64,000 nt of DNA, taken from the NCBI GenBank assembly GCA_900540805.1, contig UQHL01000001.1:248001-312000 (forward strand), read 5' to 3'. Positions 25,456-34,005 of this stretch are shown here, in pieces. Made by a program: the position numbers and the translations under genes. The first letter of the stretch is position 1, and the number at the start of each line of letters is the position of its first letter. The notes below the pieces were generated by a model. The model did no database searches. It saw nothing but the letters and a program-made list of their open reading frames with translations, and was not told the DNA's origin. This DNA is from an uncultured Eubacteriales bacterium. GTDB taxonomy: Bacteria > Bacillota > Clostridia > Christensenellales > Borkfalkiaceae.

Positions 25456-26331
25456 TTATCTGTGCTTTCCCTTAAAGAAAAGCGCAAGCGTACCCGCGCC
25501 CGCATGGGTGCCGATGACGGGGCCGATATAATTGATCCTGATCTCGTGGCCGGGGAAACGCTCCTTTACCAATTCCGCGAGATATTCCGCGTCCTCGATG
25601 CAATCCCCGTGGCTGATGAATACGGGGTCGCCTTCCTCGAGCGTTTGCAGCTGTTCCATATATTTCATCAGCGCCAGCACCGATTTTTTTCTGCCCATCG
25701 TCTTGGAGACGGGCACAAGATGTCCCACGTCGTCCACGTGAAGCACGGGCTTGATATTGAGCACGGACCCCACGACGGCGGTCGCCGCGGAAACGCGGCC
25801 GCCCCGCTTCAGATGAAACAGGTTATCCACCGTGAAATAATGACACATGTAAGGCTTCAGGGCCTCGGCATAGGCCGCAGTTTCCTGCAGCGTGGCGCCC
25901 GAATCCGCTTTTTTGACGACGTAATCGACAAATAGCCCTTCGCCCATGGACGCGCAGAGGGAATCCACCACCGCGATGCTTCTGTCGGGATAAGCCTCTT
26001 TAAGCTCCTTGGCGGCGACGCGGTAGCTTCCCTCCGTACCCGAAAGCCCCGAAGAAAACGCGATTACGAGGATATCCTTTCCCGCGGCGAGATATTTTTC
26101 GAAATGCGCTTTCGCGGCCTCCGCCGTCACCTGATAGGTAGAGGGCATCGCGCCCGAACGCAGCTTCGCGTAAAACGCCTTCGCTTCCATCGAAGCGCCG
26201 TCCTCGCCCTCGTAGCTGACGCCCTCCATCAGAAAGCCCAGCTTAATACATTCGAGGTTATGTTGGTGAAAATATTCCTCGGGAAGGTCGCTCGAAGAAT
26301 CGGTTATAATTTCAAAAAGTCTCTTTTCCAT
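25456..26331 (-). CDS. DegV family protein (FakB-type fatty-acid carrier)
   Basis: 291 residues. Family hallmarks are IITDSSSDLPEEYF at the N-terminus, STYQVTAEAAKAHFEKYL, and VIAFSSGLSGTEGSYR, where Thr/Ser residues contact the lipid head. The C-terminal domain carries FISHGDCIEDAEYL. DegV/FakB proteins present fatty acids to the kinase FakA; a FakA homologue is encoded at 34006-35649. The ATG lies only about ten bases after the -10 box, so the mRNA is nearly leaderless and has no ribosome site. Confidence 0.9.
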   Translation of the reverse strand: MEKRLFEIITDSSSDLPEEYFHQHNLECIKLGFLMEGVSYEGEDGASMEAKAFYAKLRSGAMPSTYQVTAEAAKAHFEKYLAAGKDILVIAFSSGLSGTEGSYRVAAKELKEAYPDRSIAVVDSLCASMGEGLFVDYVVKKADSGATLQETAAYAEALKPYMCHYFTVDNLFHLKRGGRVSAATAVVGSVLNIKPVLHVDDVGHLVPVSKTMGRKKSVLALMKYMEQLQTLEEGDPVFISHGDCIEDAEYLAELVKERFPGHEIRINYIGPVIGTHAGAGTLALFFKGKHR

Positions 26332-26341
26332 AAGTATATAT

Positions 26342-26371
26342 ATTATACAATACTTTTACGGCCGTTGTCAA
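26342..26371 (-). promoter_or_regulatory. degV promoter
   Basis: TTGACA (26366-26371), 18 bases, TATAAT (26342-26347) on the minus strand. Only ten bases separate the -10 box from the ATG, so the predicted transcript has a leader of three to five bases. Confidence 0.75.
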
Positions 26372-26427
26372 CCGTTGTCGCCGTTCTGCGTACAAAAAGG
26401 AGGATTTTGTCACGTGGAGAACGGGGC

Positions 26428-26661
26428 TTACTTGAGGACGTTGAATTTTTTCACCCGATCGGCTTCAAAGCCGACGGTCACCTTATAGACGCCCTTATCG
26501 CACACGATATCCATATCGGGCAGACCGTTCAGCTCGAAATATTCCCCGAAGGTCTTGGCAAAATCCTGAAGCACAAGGGACTTGCAGCCGTCGCTCATCA
26601 CCGATTTGTCAGATTGTATCACGCTGTTGGTGCGCTCGAAATTATCTTTGAGTTTTCTCAT
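26428..26661 (-). CDS. Candidate divergent MinE (cell-division topological specificity factor)
   Basis: 77 residues, starting four bases after minD. Size and position are those of MinE. SVIQSDKSVMSDGCKSLVLQDFAKTFGEYFELNGLPDMDIVCDKGVYKVTVGF can be laid over the MinE pattern (LxxVLxxDR...MxxLkxDlxxVIxKYVEID...LdV), with a helix followed by two strands. Key residues such as the RxxxxxxH/DR motif are poorly kept, so identity is inferred mainly from synteny. It could instead be an unrelated small protein that replaced MinE. No minC is visible in the window. Confidence 0.5.
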   Translation of the reverse strand: MRKLKDNFERTNSVIQSDKSVMSDGCKSLVLQDFAKTFGEYFELNGLPDMDIVCDKGVYKVTVGFEADRVKKFNVLK

Positions 26662-26665
26662 ATTT

Positions 26666-27436
26666 TCAAAGCCCTTTTCTTAAAATGCGGCGAATATTGC
26701 CGATGACGCCCGAATATCTCCTGGTAACGTCATAAAGCTTTTGTCTGTCCGAGAGCAGATTGCCCGCCAGAAGCTTAAACGCCCGCGTCTTGTCCGAAAG
26801 ATTGTTGAGGAACACGTCGTCCTCTTCGGGAAGAATCCCGAGAATAGGCGTCTTCAGGATTTCCTCTATCTCCTTGGGCGAGAGAATCTCCCCCGAGAGC
26901 AGCATATCGCCGCGTACCATGTTGATGACGAGGGAAACGGCGGCGGGCTGATAGCTTTTGAGGACGGTGATTACCTTATCCGCGTCCCGCAGGGCGGAAA
27001 TATGCGGAGTGGTGACCACGATTGCCTCGTCGGCCGTCGCTACGGCGCGGTGAAAGCCCTCGTCGATGCCCGCGGGGCAGTCGATAAAAATAAAGTCAAA
27101 CTGCGGAGAGAGGGTGTCCAGCACCAATTTGACCGCCTGCGGAGAAATGTATCGTTCGGGTGCGGAATGGTTGCTGGCGAGGATATAGAGATTTCCGAAA
27201 TCGGGATGTCTCACCAACGCCTGCTTCGCCCGACAGCGCCCCTCAATGACATCTACAATGTCGTAAACGACGAGGTTTTCCACCCCCGTCACCACGTCCA
27301 TATTGTTCAATCCGAAATCGGTGTCGCAGAGAATCACCCGCTGTCCGCGTTTAGAAAGCTGCGCGCCGAGATTGGCGGCCACCGTGGTTTTTCCCACTCC
27401 GCCCTTTCCCGACGTTACGACGATTTTCCTTGCCAT
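26666..27436 (-). CDS. minD: MinD septum-site-determining ATPase
   Basis: Membrane-associated ParA/MinD ATPase that positions the division site. It has the deviant Walker A SGKGGVGKTTVAANLG at residue 8, DTDFGLNNMD, and FIDCPAGIDEGFHRAV. The C-terminal amphipathic targeting helix VIGNIRRILRKGL is intact. The ATG at 27436 is chosen because GGGAG lies upstream and MARKIVVTSGKGG is the family N-terminus; the frame is open for 21 more codons. It precedes the small MinE-like gene. Confidence 0.95.
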   Translation of the reverse strand: MARKIVVTSGKGGVGKTTVAANLGAQLSKRGQRVILCDTDFGLNNMDVVTGVENLVVYDIVDVIEGRCRAKQALVRHPDFGNLYILASNHSAPERYISPQAVKLVLDTLSPQFDFIFIDCPAGIDEGFHRAVATADEAIVVTTPHISALRDADKVITVLKSYQPAAVSLVINMVRGDMLLSGEILSPKEIEEILKTPILGILPEEDDVFLNNLSDKTRAFKLLAGNLLSDRQKLYDVTRRYSGVIGNIRRILRKGL

Positions 27437-27660
27437 ATGTACTTTTCTCCCTGCCGTTTTTCCTTTTTGCTTTTTTCTGCAAGGAAAATCATACCACACG
27501 GGAGAGCGTTTTTTTTGTTTGATTTTCTCTATATAGAAAGATTTTTGTCGAAGCCCTTGTTTTCTTCCCCTATAAAAGCGTTACGGAAAGGGTTTGTTTC
27601 CGGCTCTTTTGACCGTTAAAAAATTTTTTTAACTTTTTTTGATTTACCCCCTAAAAATAC

Positions 27661-27689
27661 TTTACTTCACTAAAGCGATAGTGTATAAT
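27661..27689 (+). promoter_or_regulatory. Promoter and candidate operator of the amino-acid ABC transporter operon
   Basis: TTTACT (27661-27666), 17 bases, TATAAT (27684-27689). The spacer holds a perfect inverted repeat, CACTA (27668-27672) and TAGTG (27679-27683), and TAGTG recurs at 27689-27693. A dimeric repressor bound here would block RNA polymerase; the TrpR-family protein encoded by the last gene of the operon is the obvious candidate. The ribosome site AAAGGAG is at 27704-27710. Confidence 0.7.
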
Positions 27690-27719
27690 AGTGTCATAAA
27701 ACGAAAGGAGTGAAAAACA

Positions 27720-28508
27720 ATGAAAAAATTTTTAGCGATTGTATTGGCGGCGGCGACGATCGGCATGGGCGCTGCGGGAATGGCAGGCTGCAAGGACAAC
27801 TTAAAACCGATTGTGGAGAGGGAGGATAAAAACATCGTGGTAGGCGTCACAAATTATAAACCGATGGATTACATCGAAAACGGCGAATGGGTGGGCTTCG
27901 ACGCCGATCTGGCGAGAAAAGTATTTTCAAATCTCGGCTATACGGTAAAATTTCAGGAAATGGATTGGAATACGAAAATCGTTACTCTGAAAGCGGGCAC
28001 GATCGACGTCATCTGGAACGGCATGACCGTCACGGACGAACTGAAAGAAAACATTCTGCTTTCCGACGTCTATCTCGAAAACAGACAATACGGCGTCGTA
28101 AAAGCGAGTGAGGCGGAAAATTATACTTCCGCCGCCAACCTTGCGGGAAAGACGGTAGCTTATGAATCGGGTTCTGCAGCCGAAGGCTTGGTGAAAGATA
28201 TCGAATGTACAAAAAACGGAATCAATACTCAAAATGCCGCCGTTATGGAAGTAGCGGCAAACAAAAGCGACGTTGCCGTCGTCGATTATCTTCTGGCCGT
28301 TACGCTGACAAGCGAAGGCTCGGACTATTTCGGAAAACTCGTCGCCGTGGATCTCGGCTTTGCGGTGGAAGAATTCGCCATAGGTTTCCGTAAAATAGAC
28401 ACTCAGCTTTGCGACGACGTCAATGCACAAATCAAAAAATTGACAGAAGAAGGCTTCGTAAGAACACTCGCGGAAAAATACGGCATTGAAAATCAATTGA
28501 GAGCTTAA
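27720..28508 (+). CDS. Amino-acid ABC transporter substrate-binding lipoprotein
   Basis: 262 residues. A signal peptide ends in the lipobox AGMAGC with Cys24 as the lipidated residue. The mature part is a type II binding fold of the SBP_bac_3 (PAAT) family: VVGVTNYKPMDYIENGEWVGFDADLARKVF, DVIWNGMTVTDE, VAYESGSAAEG and VVDYLLAV. It binds an amino acid outside the membrane and delivers it to the permease. Ligand identity is not clear from sequence. The context (YerC/HisR-type regulator in the same operon, hisIE next door) points to histidine. Confidence 0.9.
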   Translation: MKKFLAIVLAAATIGMGAAGMAGCKDNLKPIVEREDKNIVVGVTNYKPMDYIENGEWVGFDADLARKVFSNLGYTVKFQEMDWNTKIVTLKAGTIDVIWNGMTVTDELKENILLSDVYLENRQYGVVKASEAENYTSAANLAGKTVAYESGSAAEGLVKDIECTKNGINTQNAAVMEVAANKSDVAVVDYLLAVTLTSEGSDYFGKLVAVDLGFAVEEFAIGFRKIDTQLCDDVNAQIKKLTEEGFVRTLAEKYGIENQLRA

Positions 28509-28512
28509 ACAT

Positions 28513-29154
28513 ATGTGGGACGTTACCTTTACTCTGTTACAGGGCTTCGGCACCACTTGCCTGATCTTTTTTCTTACGCTGGTGTTCGCCCTGCCCCTCG
28601 GACTGCTGGTCGCTTTCGGGAGCATGTGCAAACTGAAGATAGTTTCAAGACCAATCAAAATGCTTATTTGGGTCATTCGCGGCACCCCTCTTATACTTCA
28701 GATTTTCGTAATCTTTTACGGGCCCGGACTTTTGTTCGGGTGGAAAAGTCTGGATCGCATGCCAGCTACCATCGTCGCTTTTTCCATTAATTATGCCTGC
28801 TATTTTGCAGAAATTTACCGTAGCGGCATTCAATCTATCCCTAAAGGTCAGTACGAGGCGGGACAGGTACTGGGTATGTCACGTCCACAAATTTTTACGA
28901 AAGTAATTCTTATGCAGGTGGCGCGTCGCATTCTTCCCCCCATGAGCAATGAGATTATTACTCTAGTCAAGGATACTTCCTTGGCAAGAGTAATCGTCGT
29001 ACAGGACATTTTATATCTGGCCTCCGAACGGTACGCAGCAGTCGGCATCATCTGGCCGCTGTTCTATACGGGCGTTTTTTACCTGCTCTTTGTGGGAATT
29101 TTGACGTTGCTGTTCAATTACCTCGAAAAGAAAATGAGCTATTACCGCATTTGA
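28513..29154 (+). CDS. Amino-acid ABC transporter permease (HisM/GlnP type)
   Basis: 213 residues with five membrane segments and the inner-membrane coupling motif EAGQVLGMSRPQIFTKVILMQ (EAA loop). VIRGTPLILQIFVIFYGPG near residue 55 is the family signature of PAAT permeases. It starts four bases after the binding-protein stop and would act as a homodimer with the ATPase that follows. Confidence 0.93.
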   Translation: MWDVTFTLLQGFGTTCLIFFLTLVFALPLGLLVAFGSMCKLKIVSRPIKMLIWVIRGTPLILQIFVIFYGPGLLFGWKSLDRMPATIVAFSINYACYFAEIYRSGIQSIPKGQYEAGQVLGMSRPQIFTKVILMQVARRILPPMSNEIITLVKDTSLARVIVVQDILYLASERYAAVGIIWPLFYTGVFYLLFVGILTLLFNYLEKKMSYYRI

Positions 29155-29175
29155 CGGCAAACACGGAGAAAAGAT

Positions 29176-29985
29176 ATGGCCTTTCTGGAAGTTAAAAATC
29201 TGCGCAAACGCTTCGGGGATACCGAGGTGTTGAAAGGAATCGGCTTCACCCTCGAAAAGGGTGAGGTTATTTCCGTAATCGGCTCCTCGGGCAACGGCAA
29301 AACCACCCTGCTGCGCTGTCTCAATTTTCTCGAAATGCCCGAAAGCGGAAGCATTTCCGTAGGCGGCGAGGAGATATTCGACGCGCAAAAAAAATATACC
29401 GACGCCGTGCTTCGGCAAAACCGCCTGCGTTTCGGGCTGGTGTTTCAAAGCTTCAATCTTTTCCCGCAATATTCGGCGTTGAAAAACGTGCAGCTGGCGC
29501 TTGACCTGCAAGCGAAGGAACGCTTCAAAAAGCAAAAAAAATCCGCCGCGGAATTAAAGCGCGCCCTTTCGGAAAACGCTTCGGCGGCGGAACAAATATT
29601 GACGGACGTGGGATTGAAGGACAAGCTGAAAAATTACCCCTGCGAATTGTCGGGCGGGCAATGCCAACGGGTGGCGATCGCGCGCGCCCTCGCCTTGAAG
29701 CCCGAAATTCTCTGCTTCGACGAGCCGACCAGCGCCCTCGATCCCGAACTGACGGGCGAGGTATTGCGGGTGATCAAAGGCCTGAGAAGCGCAGAACGCT
29801 CGATGATCATTGTCACGCACGAAATGCAGTTTGCCAAAGAAATTTCCGACAAAGTGATCTTCATGTCGGACGGAGTGATCGAAGAGGAAGGCACTCCCAA
29901 ACAGATCTTTGAAAATCCCGTCGGCGAAAAGACAAGGGCCTTTCTCAAAAATTACGCCGACGGAAACGCAAGAGGCGAAATATGA
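29176..29985 (+). CDS. Amino-acid ABC transporter ATP-binding protein (HisP/GlnQ type)
   Basis: 269 residues. Walker A is GSSGNGKTT, the Q loop is in VFQSFNLFPQYS, the signature is LSGGQCQRVAIARAL, Walker B is ILCFDEPTSALDP and the H loop is IVTHEMQFA. An insertion of about 25 charged residues (ERFKKQKKSAAELKRALSEN) between the Q loop and the signature makes it longer than the typical 240. It overlaps the next gene by four bases (ATGA), so the regulator is made with the transporter. Confidence 0.93.
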   Translation: MAFLEVKNLRKRFGDTEVLKGIGFTLEKGEVISVIGSSGNGKTTLLRCLNFLEMPESGSISVGGEEIFDAQKKYTDAVLRQNRLRFGLVFQSFNLFPQYSALKNVQLALDLQAKERFKKQKKSAAELKRALSENASAAEQILTDVGLKDKLKNYPCELSGGQCQRVAIARALALKPEILCFDEPTSALDPELTGEVLRVIKGLRSAERSMIIVTHEMQFAKEISDKVIFMSDGVIEEEGTPKQIFENPVGEKTRAFLKNYADGNARGEI

Positions 29986-30254
29986 CCGACAAACAAACCA
30001 TGCACGATTACCTTTTGGATCGGCTGACGAAGCTGGACACCCCCGAGGAATGCGAGATATTTCTTCAGGATCTGTGCACTTTTGCGGAGGTGGATAATAT
30101 GGCCCAGCGGCTGTATTCCGCAAAGCTGATGCTGGAGGGAAAGACGTACTCGCAGGTAATCGAGGAGACGCAGATCTCCTCCGCCACCTTAAGCCGCGTT
30201 TCGGTGTGCATCAAACACGGCAACGGGGGTTACCGCACCGTTATCGAAAAATAA
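29982..30254 (+). CDS. yerC: TrpR-family regulator YerC/YecD (HisR type)
   Basis: 90 residues. The TrpR-like helix-turn-helix is MLEGKTYSQVIEETQISSATLSRVSVCIKHGNGGY, with the conserved ATxSRVxxCxxxGxGGY end of the YerC/YecD group. Members of this group are known or predicted regulators of histidine genes in Firmicutes. Here it is translationally coupled to an amino-acid transporter and faces hisIE, which supports a role as histidine-responsive repressor of both. The candidate operator is at 27668-27683. Confidence 0.87.
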   Translation: MTDKQTMHDYLLDRLTKLDTPEECEIFLQDLCTFAEVDNMAQRLYSAKLMLEGKTYSQVIEETQISSATLSRVSVCIKHGNGGYRTVIEK

Positions 30255-30324
30255 TCGGACAAAGCTTTTCTTTCCGACGGATACGGAGTTTTCGTACCCG
30301 CGGTTTTTTGTATCTCTTTTTGCT

Positions 30325-30963
30325 TTATTTGTTGCGTTTATAAAGCTCCGAGCACACCTCGGACAGCTTCACGCCCTTTTCCGCCAGAAGCACCATCATA
30401 TGATAGAGGAAATCCGCCGCTTCCGCGGCCACTTTGGAATTGTCGTCGTTTTTGGATGCGATGACAAGCTCCACCGCCTCCTCCCCCGCCTTCTTGGCGA
30501 TCTTGTCGATGCCGCGGGCAAACAAAAAGCTTGTATAGGACCCTTCTTCGGGGTTCTTTTTTCTTTCTTCCACAATGCGCTGAAGCTTGCCGAACATTTC
30601 GCCGCCGATTTCGTTGTCCTCGCCTTTGATCTGCTCCGCAAAGCACGTATATGTCCCCGTATGGCAGGCGAAGCCCTTTTGGCGCACCTTCAGCAACAGA
30701 CAGTCCTTATCGTCGTCGAGGAACGCCGTAACCACTTTCTGCGTGTTGCCGCTCGCCTCGCCCTTTTTGCGGGGCAGGCCGCTCGCGGGGTCGTAATAAT
30801 AAACGTACCCCGAAGCGAAGGTCTTATCGACGCATTCGCGGTTCATATAGGACTGAAGAAGCACCTCTCCGCTTTCGTAATCCTGCGCGATCACGCAGAC
30901 CAGACCGTTTTCGCCGAATTTCAGCTCGTCCGTATTCACTTTTTTCGTTTTCATCTCAAACAT
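30325..30963 (-). CDS. hisIE: HisIE, phosphoribosyl-AMP cyclohydrolase / phosphoribosyl-ATP pyrophosphatase
   Basis: Bifunctional enzyme of steps 2 and 3 of histidine synthesis, 212 residues. HisI (about 1-110): GLVCVIAQDYESGEVLLQSYMNREC, then the zinc-site CLLLKVRQKGFACHTG and CF. HisE (about 118-212): LQRIVEERKKNPEEGSYTSFLFARGIDKIAKKAGEEAVELVIASKN and AADFLYHMMVLLAEKGV. GGAGG lies seven bases before the ATG. It stands alone here, away from other his genes, convergent with the transporter-yerC operon. Confidence 0.95.
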   Translation of the reverse strand: MFEMKTKKVNTDELKFGENGLVCVIAQDYESGEVLLQSYMNRECVDKTFASGYVYYYDPASGLPRKKGEASGNTQKVVTAFLDDDKDCLLLKVRQKGFACHTGTYTCFAEQIKGEDNEIGGEMFGKLQRIVEERKKNPEEGSYTSFLFARGIDKIAKKAGEEAVELVIASKNDDNSKVAAEAADFLYHMMVLLAEKGVKLSEVCSELYKRNK

Positions 30964-31014
30964 CTCGTAACCTCCGCGGCGGGATATTTTTTCCGCCGTC
31001 TGAACTTCTCTTTT

Positions 31015-31043
31015 ATTATACTACAAAATCCGCGTTCCGTCAA
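31015..31043 (-). promoter_or_regulatory. hisIE promoter
   Basis: TTGACG (31038-31043), 17 bases, TATAAT (31015-31020) on the minus strand, about 50 bases before the start. The -10 region reads TAGTATAATA, similar to the GTGTATAATA of the transporter promoter. Confidence 0.8.
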
Positions 31044-31102
31044 TATGTATAAATAAAAAATTCAGTGTAATATTTTTTTCACAAATTTCGATTTTCCCGC
31101 AA

Positions 31103-31124
31103 AAAAAGAAAACGGACCCCGTTT
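31103..31124 (-). terminator. Terminator after the small lipoprotein gene
   Basis: AAACGG (31110-31115) and CCGTTT (31119-31124) form a short stem followed on the minus strand by TCTTTTTTT. Confidence 0.6.
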
Positions 31125-31232
31125 GAAGGAGCCCGCATATGCGGCTTGCGGCAAATATTTATTTTTTCCCCATTCCGCGTATAGCTGTCTCGACAAACCG
31201 TATTTTCTGTTTAAGCGTTTCTGCCCGATCGT

Positions 31233-31736
31233 TCAGTCCGATATGGAAAACTCCGCCTCCTCGATATCGAGTTTATCCATTTTCACCGCAAAGCATCTCT
31301 GCATAGGCGTCGAAGCGTCAGGAATTGAAGGGTATGCGAAGCAGCCTTTCGGACGCACACTTTTTACTTTTATCTCCAAAGCTTGGTTATCCACGGAAAT
31401 TTTATTAATCTCATAAGGTCTGCCCATATAATAACAGGTAAAAAAGCAAAGCACCAGCATTTCCTTTTCAAAATCTATGTCTATCCAAGCTTCTGCAAAT
31501 ATACCGTCAAATGTTTCTTGGTCTTTGACGACATGCTTTATGGATTTGGGGCAGGATTCACCCGCATAGCCGCCGTCTCCGTAATACGCGTTCTGCGTCA
31601 GGTTGGCTTCCAAAAATTCCTCCTTCATTTCCGATTGCGCGTTGTCGTAGATTACGGCATTATATCGTACGTTACCGCATGCCGCCGTCATACAAAATAC
31701 GGCGGCCGTAAGCATTGTAATAAATATTTTCTTCAT
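31233..31736 (-). CDS. Small lipoprotein, unknown
   Basis: 167 residues. A signal peptide ends in the lipobox MTAAC with Cys20, so the protein should be anchored outside the membrane. The mature part (DAQSEMKEEFLEANL..., IDIDFEKEMLVLCFFTCYYMG) does not match a family I know. It has its own promoter (TTGACA/TATAAT) and terminator, so it is monocistronic. GGGAGG precedes the start. Confidence 0.7.
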   Translation of the reverse strand: MKKIFITMLTAAVFCMTAACGNVRYNAVIYDNAQSEMKEEFLEANLTQNAYYGDGGYAGESCPKSIKHVVKDQETFDGIFAEAWIDIDFEKEMLVLCFFTCYYMGRPYEINKISVDNQALEIKVKSVRPKGCFAYPSIPDASTPMQRCFAVKMDKLDIEEAEFSISD

Positions 31737-31762
31737 TATCGTTTTTTCCTCCCCCGATTTAT

Positions 31763-31791
31763 ATTATACCGCGCAAAGGCTCTTTTGTCAA
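31763..31791 (-). promoter_or_regulatory. Promoter of the small lipoprotein gene
   Basis: TTGACA (31786-31791), 17 bases, TATAAT (31763-31768) on the minus strand. Confidence 0.8.
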
Positions 31792-31803
31792 TAGCCAAAA
31801 AAG

Positions 31804-31836
31804 AAAACGGGGAAAACTCCCCCGCTTTCTTTAATT
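31804..31836 (-). terminator. recG terminator
   Basis: On the minus strand AAGCGGGGG pairs with CCCCGTTTT, followed by CTTTTTT, immediately after the recG stop. Confidence 0.65.
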
Positions 31837-33840
31837 GAGCACCACGTCTTTTAAGCTGTTATATTTTTTAATCGCCGCTTCGCGCAGAGCCGCCGTATCG
31901 AAGTGCCCCTCGAAGGCCTCGTCCGACATCTTTTTCGCCGCAAAAATGACGCTCGTCGAATATTGCAGATTTCGTATCTCGTTAAGCATTTTTCCCGACT
32001 GCCGCGTACCGAAAAAGTCGCCGCTACCGCGCATTTCCAAGTCCTTTTCCGCGATTTTGAAACCGTCGGTATTGTTTTTTAAGGTCAGAAGCCGCTCCCG
32101 CGCCGTTTCCCCCTCCGCCCCCATCAAGAGGAAGCAATAGCTCTTGTCCCGCCCGCGGCCGACGCGCCCCCGAAGCTGGTGCAGCTGGGACAGGCCGAAG
32201 CGTTCGGCGTTGTAAATCACCATAATTGTGGCGTTGGGCACATCGACGCCGACCTCGATCACCGTCGTCGAAACGAGACAGTCGTACGCCTTATCCTTAA
32301 ACGCCTGCATGATCTCCGCTTTTTCCTTATCCTTCATGCGGCCGTGTAGCAGAGCGAACCTGACGAAGGGCAGACGGTTTTTCAGCTCCTCGAACAGCTC
32401 CTTCACGCTGATAAGCGTCCCCTCCTCGTCGTCCTCGTCGATTTTCGCGCAGACGAAATACGCCTGTTTCCCCGCGCGCGCTTCCCTGCCGATATAGTCC
32501 AGCATATCGTCGTAACGGTTTTCGGAAATAATGCTCGTCGCCACCTCCTGCCGCGCCCTGGGCTTATCGGAAATGGTGGTGATGTCGAGGTCGCCGTAAA
32601 AAATCAGCGACAGCGTTCTGGGAATGGGCGTCGCGCTCATCACCAGCATGTCCGCGCCCTCTCCTTTTTCCGCCAAAGCGTTTCTCTGCGCCACGCCGAA
32701 ACGGTGCTGCTCGTCGCAGACGATAAAGCCGAGGTCGGGGATCTCCACGTCCCCCTGAAGCATGGCGTGCGTACCGCATACGATATCGATTTCCCCGCCC
32801 CTGAGCCTTGCTTTCAGCTCCCGCTTCTCCCTGGCCGTCATGCCGCCCGCGAGATAGCCCACTCTGCACTCGGGAAAATACTTTTTCAGCAACGCGAAAT
32901 TTTGCGCCGCCAGCACCTCCGTCGGGGATAAATACGCCGCTTTGAGGCCGCTTTTCACCGCCATATAGATCCCGCAAAGCGCCACGGCCGTCTTGCCGCT
33001 GCCCACGTCCCCCTGCAAAAGGCGGTTCATGCGGGAGGGCGAGTGCAGATTTTCGAAAATCTCGTTGACCGCGCGTTTCTGTCCGTCGGTAAATTCGAAG
33101 CCGAAGCGCAGGGCAAACTCCTTCACCTGAGCGGCCGTCACCGAATATTTATGAATACGCACGTCCTCCTTGTCCCCTTTGATAAGCTTGAACGCGGAAA
33201 TGAGGACGAAATATTCCTCCGTGGCGATGCGCTCCGCGGCGGAGTCCTTCGCCGCCATATCGGGCGGATTGTGTATGTCGAAATAGCATTTTTCGAGGGG
33301 CGCCAGGCCGTATTTTTCTATAATCTGCGGCGGAATGACGCTGTCTATCTTCGCCTTTTGAAGGGCCTCCTTTACGGCGTCCCGCACGATCTTCTGCGAC
33401 AGGGAACCCTTGAGCGAATACACGGGCACGATTCCCTTTAAGCGGTAATTTTTATCCAGCGGCTCGAAGGTGGGATTGACGAGGGAAATCTGGCCGTACT
33501 TGTTCTGCACCCGCCCGTAAAACAGGTATTCCCCCGCCTTGAGCTTATCCCGCACATAGGGCTGGTTGAACCAGACGACGGTAAACGGCAGGCCGTCCTG
33601 ATTGCAGTACGCCTTCACCGTCTTTAAGCGGCTCATGTAATTGACGTGCGCGACCTGCACCACCTCGCAGGCGACGAGGGCCATATCGTTGTGATATGCG
33701 CCGCGCAGGGAGGAACGCTCGGTGAGGTCGAGATAGGCGCGCGGATAAAAGCGGACGAGATCCTCCGCCTCGAATATTCCCAGCTTATTGAAATCCTTTT
33801 CCCGTTTTTCGCCGACGGCGCGGAGCAAGGACAATTTCAC
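31831..33840 (-). CDS. recG: ATP-dependent DNA helicase RecG
   Basis: 669-residue fork-remodelling and branch-migration helicase. It has an N-terminal wedge/OB domain (about 55-140) and helicase motifs I GDVGSGKTAVA, II (DExH box) CDEQHRFGV, III SATPIPRT, and VI QLRGRVGRG. The C-terminal TRG region is MRGSGDFFGTRQSG. Length is normal. It is the last gene of the yloU-fakA-recG unit. Confidence 0.97.
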   Translation of the reverse strand: MKLSLLRAVGEKREKDFNKLGIFEAEDLVRFYPRAYLDLTERSSLRGAYHNDMALVACEVVQVAHVNYMSRLKTVKAYCNQDGLPFTVVWFNQPYVRDKLKAGEYLFYGRVQNKYGQISLVNPTFEPLDKNYRLKGIVPVYSLKGSLSQKIVRDAVKEALQKAKIDSVIPPQIIEKYGLAPLEKCYFDIHNPPDMAAKDSAAERIATEEYFVLISAFKLIKGDKEDVRIHKYSVTAAQVKEFALRFGFEFTDGQKRAVNEIFENLHSPSRMNRLLQGDVGSGKTAVALCGIYMAVKSGLKAAYLSPTEVLAAQNFALLKKYFPECRVGYLAGGMTAREKRELKARLRGGEIDIVCGTHAMLQGDVEIPDLGFIVCDEQHRFGVAQRNALAEKGEGADMLVMSATPIPRTLSLIFYGDLDITTISDKPRARQEVATSIISENRYDDMLDYIGREARAGKQAYFVCAKIDEDDEEGTLISVKELFEELKNRLPFVRFALLHGRMKDKEKAEIMQAFKDKAYDCLVSTTVIEVGVDVPNATIMVIYNAERFGLSQLHQLRGRVGRGRDKSYCFLLMGAEGETARERLLTLKNNTDGFKIAEKDLEMRGSGDFFGTRQSGKMLNEIRNLQYSTSVIFAAKKMSDEAFEGHFDTAALREAAIKKYNSLKDVVLN

Positions 33841-34005
33841 GGCACGCCTCCTTTCGATTTTTCAAACGATAAAGCGGAAGAACCGACTCCGCCGCTCCTC
33901 CCGCTTCCGTAACTTCTATATATGCAAGAGACTTCCGTCTCCGTTTTAAGGAGTTTCCTCCTCTTCTCTCATTTTAATTTGCGGAAATTGCCGAATAATT
34001 ATACT

